Part shown: positions 44,235-47,538 of the stretch, piece by piece | Layout: each line of letters opens with the position of its first letter | Position numbering within the stretch: position 1 is the stretch's first letter | Origin: Herpetosiphonaceae bacterium | Lineage (GTDB): Bacteria > Chloroflexota > Chloroflexia > Chloroflexales > Kallotenuaceae | DNA: 47,538 nucleotides | NCBI GenBank assembly: GCA_013821605.1 | Contig: JACDGP010000032.1 | Span: 1 to 47,538 of the forward strand | Direction of reading: 5' to 3' | Position numbers and translations under genes: made by a program | The notes under the pieces: generated by a model | The model's input: only the letters and a program-made list of their open reading frames with translations | Database searches by the model: none | What the model was told of the DNA's origin: nothing

Positions 44235-45020
44235 ATGGACGGTGTATGCGCTACTGCTGATGTGGGACACGATGTCCCACGAGGACCGAAGATTGGTGAT
44301 GCTTTCGGGATGCTTCTGATGGAGTGCTGCGAGAGCGGTGCGGAGCCTGGGCGGGTATTGGAGTTCGTCGAGCGGGATGATGGATACCTTGCTGCGGGTG
44401 ATGCACGTCGGTACTTCGTTGAACCCGAGGCTTGGAGTGTGCTGGATCGCTGGGCCTGTAATCAGGTACAGGGGCGCATCCTTGATATTGGAAGTGGTGC
44501 AGGACGACACGCACTTTACCTGCAGCATGCCGGTCACGAGGTCGTAGCACTCGACGTTTCACCGCTCGCGGCGGAGGTTTGTCGGCGTCGCGGAGTACAC
44601 CGGATCGTGGTTGGGACAGTTTCAGATCTGCTTACGCCCCTCATAAAACCCTTCGACTCGTTTCTCATGCTGGGCAATAATCTCGGCCTGCTCCGGGATG
44701 CGCAGAACGCGCGGTCCTTATTCCAAACATTGGCGGAATTGGCAACACCCGATGCGGTGATCATTGGACAAGGGATGGATCCGTGTCAGACCGAGAGTCA
44801 GCTCCATCTTGCGTACCATCAGCACAACCGGGATGTGGGACGCATGCCGGGACAGATCCGGATGCGAGTGCGCCATGCGAACATTGCGACTGATTGGTTC
44901 GACTATCTGTTTTGCAGTATTGAGGAGTTGGAGGGGCTGGTCGCCAATACAGAGTGGCGGTTAGAGCAGTGTGAGACGGAAGGTGCTAGCTACATAGCAG
45001 TACTTCGTCGCTCTACCTAG
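44235..45020 (+). CDS. Class I SAM-dependent methyltransferase
   Basis: Up to 261 residues. AdoMet-binding motif I ILDIGSGAGRHALYLQ (82-97), motif II acid in VVALDVSP, motif IV-like FDSFLMLGNNLGLL. Small-molecule type; substrate unknown. The first ~25 residues (DVGHDVPRGPK) span a perfect DNA dyad GTGGGACA/TGTCCCAC (44262-44269 and 44273-44280), which suggests that the true start may be the ATG at 44310 or 44319 and that the dyad is an operator. No convincing ribosome site decides the matter. Confidence 0.82.
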   Translation: MDGVCATADVGHDVPRGPKIGDAFGMLLMECCESGAEPGRVLEFVERDDGYLAAGDARRYFVEPEAWSVLDRWACNQVQGRILDIGSGAGRHALYLQHAGHEVVALDVSPLAAEVCRRRGVHRIVVGTVSDLLTPLIKPFDSFLMLGNNLGLLRDAQNARSLFQTLAELATPDAVIIGQGMDPCQTESQLHLAYHQHNRDVGRMPGQIRMRVRHANIATDWFDYLFCSIEELEGLVANTEWRLEQCETEGASYIAVLRRST

Positions 45021-45085
45021 GCCGTAAGGTAGGGCTGTTGCACAGTCCTGACATGATAGGTTATGGAATTACTCATCTCAACGGA

Positions 45086-45904
45086 CTAAGCATCTGAAGA
45101 GGGAAAGGCCGTGTCCAAACCAAGAAGTGCTAGTTCCTTGTGTACATAGCCGAGTACAGCAGCCTCCAATTCATCGGGGTATGGGTAGCTGTGCTTTGCC
45201 GCGATGATACGACCATGCTCCTCCATGATACGGGCCAACTTCATCTGGGCCTCAGCTAGGCTTACCTGCGACAGGTCCTGCATCGATAAAGCATCTTCGA
45301 TGGATTGCCGGATATCATCGGGCAAAAACACATTCAAACGCTTCACCCCACTTTCACGGGCAATGCCGTAGCCGGAGATCAGAACATCCGTTAGAATATT
45401 TGTCTCGACGGTTAGGCCTGCGAACGCAACTATCAACTCCTTCCGTCCAACCACTGGCGGTAGGAGAGAAATACAACGCCAGAATTCCTTCGTCTGCCTC
45501 AGCAAGACTTTCGCAACAGTTGACGGATCCCGTGGCTCAGCAACATGCTCGTATTGAACTACATTGCCGGTTTGAAAGAGGATCTGTGTTTTGGCCGGGT
45601 CGACGGAGACCAATTTTTCCCCGTGCAGCCAGACATCTAGCCGCAGCCCATCCTCCGTAAGGGCGTTCACCATCGTGTCGTTGAAGAGCAGGTTGAAGAG
45701 CACCAAAGGTCGGATACGAGACAGCCAGGCTTCGACGCTGGCTTTGAAATCGTGGAGATCGGATTCATCAAGCAACAGATGGATGTCTAGATCAGAATAG
45801 CGATCGGCGTTGCCCCTGCCGAAGCTCCCCGCAAGCCATGCCGCTTTAATACGACCATCGGGCTCAGTTTGTGCTATGAGTGCCTGTATGTATTCTTGTT
45901 GCAT
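45086..45904 (-). CDS. Nucleotidyltransferase-domain protein (aminoglycoside-adenylyltransferase-like)
   Basis: 272 residues. Pol-beta nucleotidyltransferase motif GSFGRGNADRYSDLDIHLL (26-44, metal Asp38/Asp40) and a further acid in LRLDVWLHGEK. A helical C-terminal domain follows. It resembles streptomycin/lincosamide-type adenylyltransferases, but key substrate residues cannot be assigned, so antibiotic modification is only a possibility. Single gene, convergent with the methyltransferase. Confidence 0.8.
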   Translation of the reverse strand: MQQEYIQALIAQTEPDGRIKAAWLAGSFGRGNADRYSDLDIHLLLDESDLHDFKASVEAWLSRIRPLVLFNLLFNDTMVNALTEDGLRLDVWLHGEKLVSVDPAKTQILFQTGNVVQYEHVAEPRDPSTVAKVLLRQTKEFWRCISLLPPVVGRKELIVAFAGLTVETNILTDVLISGYGIARESGVKRLNVFLPDDIRQSIEDALSMQDLSQVSLAEAQMKLARIMEEHGRIIAAKHSYPYPDELEAAVLGYVHKELALLGLDTAFPSSDA

Positions 45905-46094
45905 CGACGCCCTCTCTACATCGACACGAGCTTAGCACATGTCGCGGGGGCACGGTACTCTTCCGCAGTAAGGCGATGTCTCCGTGGACAGAAGTGCTCA
46001 CGAATGGCGAGTACCCTGCAGGCGTGAAGGCATCGGGTGCCCCTAGGGCGAAGCGTTGGGCATGACCGCGCGACTTAAAGCGGCGTAATACCCC

Positions 46095-46343
46095 TTAATG
46101 TACCACTGTCTCAATGTGCTTGACGCCTTGCGCTCCACGGACGCGGTCAAGGACTGCCCCTGCCGTCGACTGATCGACGGACGCGCCGCGCCAGGCCACG
46201 TGCTGGTCAGGTCGCACGAGGAGCAGCGAGGCACCGTAGAGTTGATCGAGTGTTTGACCGCGCAGGTCGAGCAGGGTCAGCGGCACTCCACGGGCTGCAG
46301 CGGCCTCTATGAAGGAGGTCACATCGGCGTCGTCGCGGAGTCT
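46095..46343 (-). pseudogene. C-terminal remnant of a FAD-dependent aromatic hydroxylase
   Basis: About 80 residues (LRDDADVTSFIEAAAARG, VPLTLLDLRGQ, LYGASLLLVRPDQHVAWRG) match the C-terminal thioredoxin-like domain of PheA/TfdB-type flavin monooxygenases. The FAD and substrate domains are absent: upstream the frame meets a TAG (46347-46349) at the edge of the insertion sequence. The IS appears to have split the gene; the N-terminal part may lie beyond the window. Confidence 0.78.
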
Positions 46344-47538
46344 AAGCTAGGCTTTATCCATATTACGCCGCAAAGGCAAGTGTGTCTGTTAGACGCGTCA
46401 ATAAGGCGCGTGGAATTTCCACAACATCGGGTTTGGCCGGTGACAGGTAAGAAAGAGTGACAGGCCAAAGCTGCCGGCGCACGAAGGCTAACGTATCCGC
46501 AAAGGTCGGTGCTGCTTTCGTGTACCACGCCGCTTGACGCACGGGCAAGGCTGCCCCCTGCAGCAACTGGTGGGCGAACAAGACGACTAATGAAAAGAGG
46601 CCCAGCAAGGCTGGTGTCGTACGCAGAATCGCAAGCTCCGCCCATTGGCGTTGGGTTTCGACACCGAGATGGCTCCGCACTTCGTGAAAGGTGACTTCCA
46701 GTTGCCAGCGCATCACAAACCACTCCACGATCTGGCGGGTCGTGCAGCTCAGGTCGGTGCACAGCACCGCTTGGGGCGTGAACTTCTCATCTGGGTCACG
46801 AATGAGCACCCAACGGATGGCGACGGGCAGCATCCCGGCGTGGTACCAAAGTGCCGTGTTGGTCGCAACCTCAATCGGTCGCGCTCGTGCGCCATACCAC
46901 TGGACCGTGACCATCTCCCAGCTGGTTGTCGGTGCCGCCAACCGTGCACGGAGGGGTGGTTGGCGCTTGCCTTTGCAGCGTGGTCGACCAATCGTCTGCT
47001 GGCTGCGCGACGGTGCAGCATCATACAAGGCCGCGTCCAAGCGCAGGCGCGTGACCATCGTGACGGGCTGGGGCAATCGCGTGCAGCGGGCGAGCAAGTC
47101 GAGGACCGCATAACTTCCGTCCGCAACGACGACGATGCGGCGGTTCGGCAGCCAGCGCCGCAGCTGCAGGATCATCTGACGACCCCAAGCGGGTATCGTC
47201 TTGTGGCGTCGCCCCCGCTGGGCGGCGTAGCGTTCCGATGGAGCCAGGACGGTCAGAAAGGGCAAGGCCCACACCCGACCAATCCAGGGAATCGGCGTCA
47301 ACAGCTGCATCGAGACCCAGCGCAGCCCACCCGTCTTGACAAAGTGCGTCGCGCTCGAGCGCACGGGATCACGATAAATACCGCGGGCTGCGATCTTCAC
47401 ACCACGACGGCGCTCAATCGTTTCATCGAGACCAACCACAATTGGCAGGTCAGCGGCCACAAAAGCGCGCACCAGACTGTGGAGCAGGACGGCACTGAGG
47501 GTGCGGCTCGACCAGACTGCGCGATTGAGGACGCGGTG
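46344..47538 (-). mobile_element. Insertion sequence with DDE transposase, cut by the window end
   Basis: One end lies near 46341-46350, where homology to the interrupted hydroxylase stops. The element continues past 47538, so its terminal repeats and target duplication cannot be confirmed. Confidence 0.7.
46363..47538 (-). CDS. IS4/IS701-like DDE transposase, partial at its N terminus
   Basis: The reading frame is open to the window edge: beyond the internal GTG at 47472 it continues as HRVLNRAVWSSRTLSAVLL, so the true start is outside. Catalytic acids: D in VVGLDETIERRRG, D in VVVADGSYAV, E in WQLEVTFHEVRSHLGVETQRQW (a YREK-like motif with R and the QRQW tail). It cuts and joins DNA at the ends of the element. 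No frameshift or stop is visible, so it may be active. Confidence 0.87.
   Translation of the reverse strand, partial: HRVLNRAVWSSRTLSAVLLHSLVRAFVAADLPIVVGLDETIERRRGVKIAARGIYRDPVRSSATHFVKTGGLRWVSMQLLTPIPWIGRVWALPFLTVLAPSERYAAQRGRRHKTIPAWGRQMILQLRRWLPNRRIVVVADGSYAVLDLLARCTRLPQPVTMVTRLRLDAALYDAAPSRSQQTIGRPRCKGKRQPPLRARLAAPTTSWEMVTVQWYGARARPIEVATNTALWYHAGMLPVAIRWVLIRDPDEKFTPQAVLCTDLSCTTRQIVEWFVMRWQLEVTFHEVRSHLGVETQRQWAELAILRTTPALLGLFSLVVLFAHQLLQGAALPVRQAAWYTKAAPTFADTLAFVRRQLWPVTLSYLSPAKPDVVEIPRALLTRLTDTLAFAA

Overview
The window is a GC-rich bacterial chromosome segment. Gene content points to the phylum Chloroflexota (probably class Chloroflexia). The pointers are a PAS/histidine-kinase/receiver remnant of the type common in that group, a GH116 glycosidase, an orphan Flp pilin, an NPAV-type aquaporin and a DDE insertion sequence. 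No rRNA or tRNA is visible, so this placement is inference. About 40 genes are recognisable, organised as compact operons.

Layout. 1-3.7 kb: an SRPBCC protein, then a GH116 glucosidase cut off at its C terminus that collides tail to tail with a histidine-kinase remnant lacking its ATPase domain; this looks like a decayed rearrangement junction. 3.7-11.65 kb (minus strand): a three-gene restriction island in the order res, mod, RelE/ParE-UvrD fusion helicase. The mod specificity region is AT-rich and holds a perfect 22-bp inverted repeat. 11.9-15.2 kb: a PIN-domain toxin-like gene with a small overlapping partner, a DUF1304 membrane protein, an orphan 79-aa gene and a two-gene ABC exporter.

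15.3-24.1 kb is a purine-catabolism block. An 8-oxoguanine deaminase (plus strand, long leader) converges on a minus-strand operon for 5-hydroxyisourate hydrolase, allantoate amidohydrolase, allantoinase, a fused FAD/FeS xanthine dehydrogenase subunit and a molybdenum subunit fused in frame to a DUF3830 domain. Uricase and OHCU decarboxylase are not in the window. 24.1-29.3 kb is a glucose-oxidation module (glucoamylase, glucose dehydrogenase, divergent FGGY kinase probably acting on gluconate): starch to glucose to gluconate to 6-phosphogluconate. A Na/Pi-like transporter and a tandem universal stress protein follow.

31.3-37.9 kb is a glycerol/dihydroxyacetone unit: minus-strand dhaK-dhaL-glpK-dhaM-ptsH-ptsI behind a good promoter, with a divergent aquaporin. 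It contains a whole PEP phosphorelay (EI, HPr, DhaM) but no sugar permease, so the relay probably serves DHA kinase. 38-41.1 kb: a 51-codon Flp pilin flanked by several hairpins, enoyl-CoA hydratase, a 3-hydroxyisobutyrate-dehydrogenase-like enzyme and an M23 lipoprotein. 41.2-43.5 kb: a cyclase/hydrolase plus a two-subunit ThDP decarboxylase behind a roughly 410-nt leader. 43.5-47.5 kb: SET-domain protein, methyltransferase, nucleotidyltransferase, and a flavin hydroxylase remnant cut by an IS element that runs off the window.

The most unusual signal is non-coding. The leaders of the 8-oxoguanine deaminase and of the ThDP decarboxylase share an ATTG-rich element (41 of 48 positions identical without gaps) followed by an ATTGCT...AGCAAT dyad, each behind a similar TATAATAC promoter. 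The second leader also carries six TGTACCA sites spaced 20-22 bp apart. These look like parts of one regulatory system acting on two distant operons.
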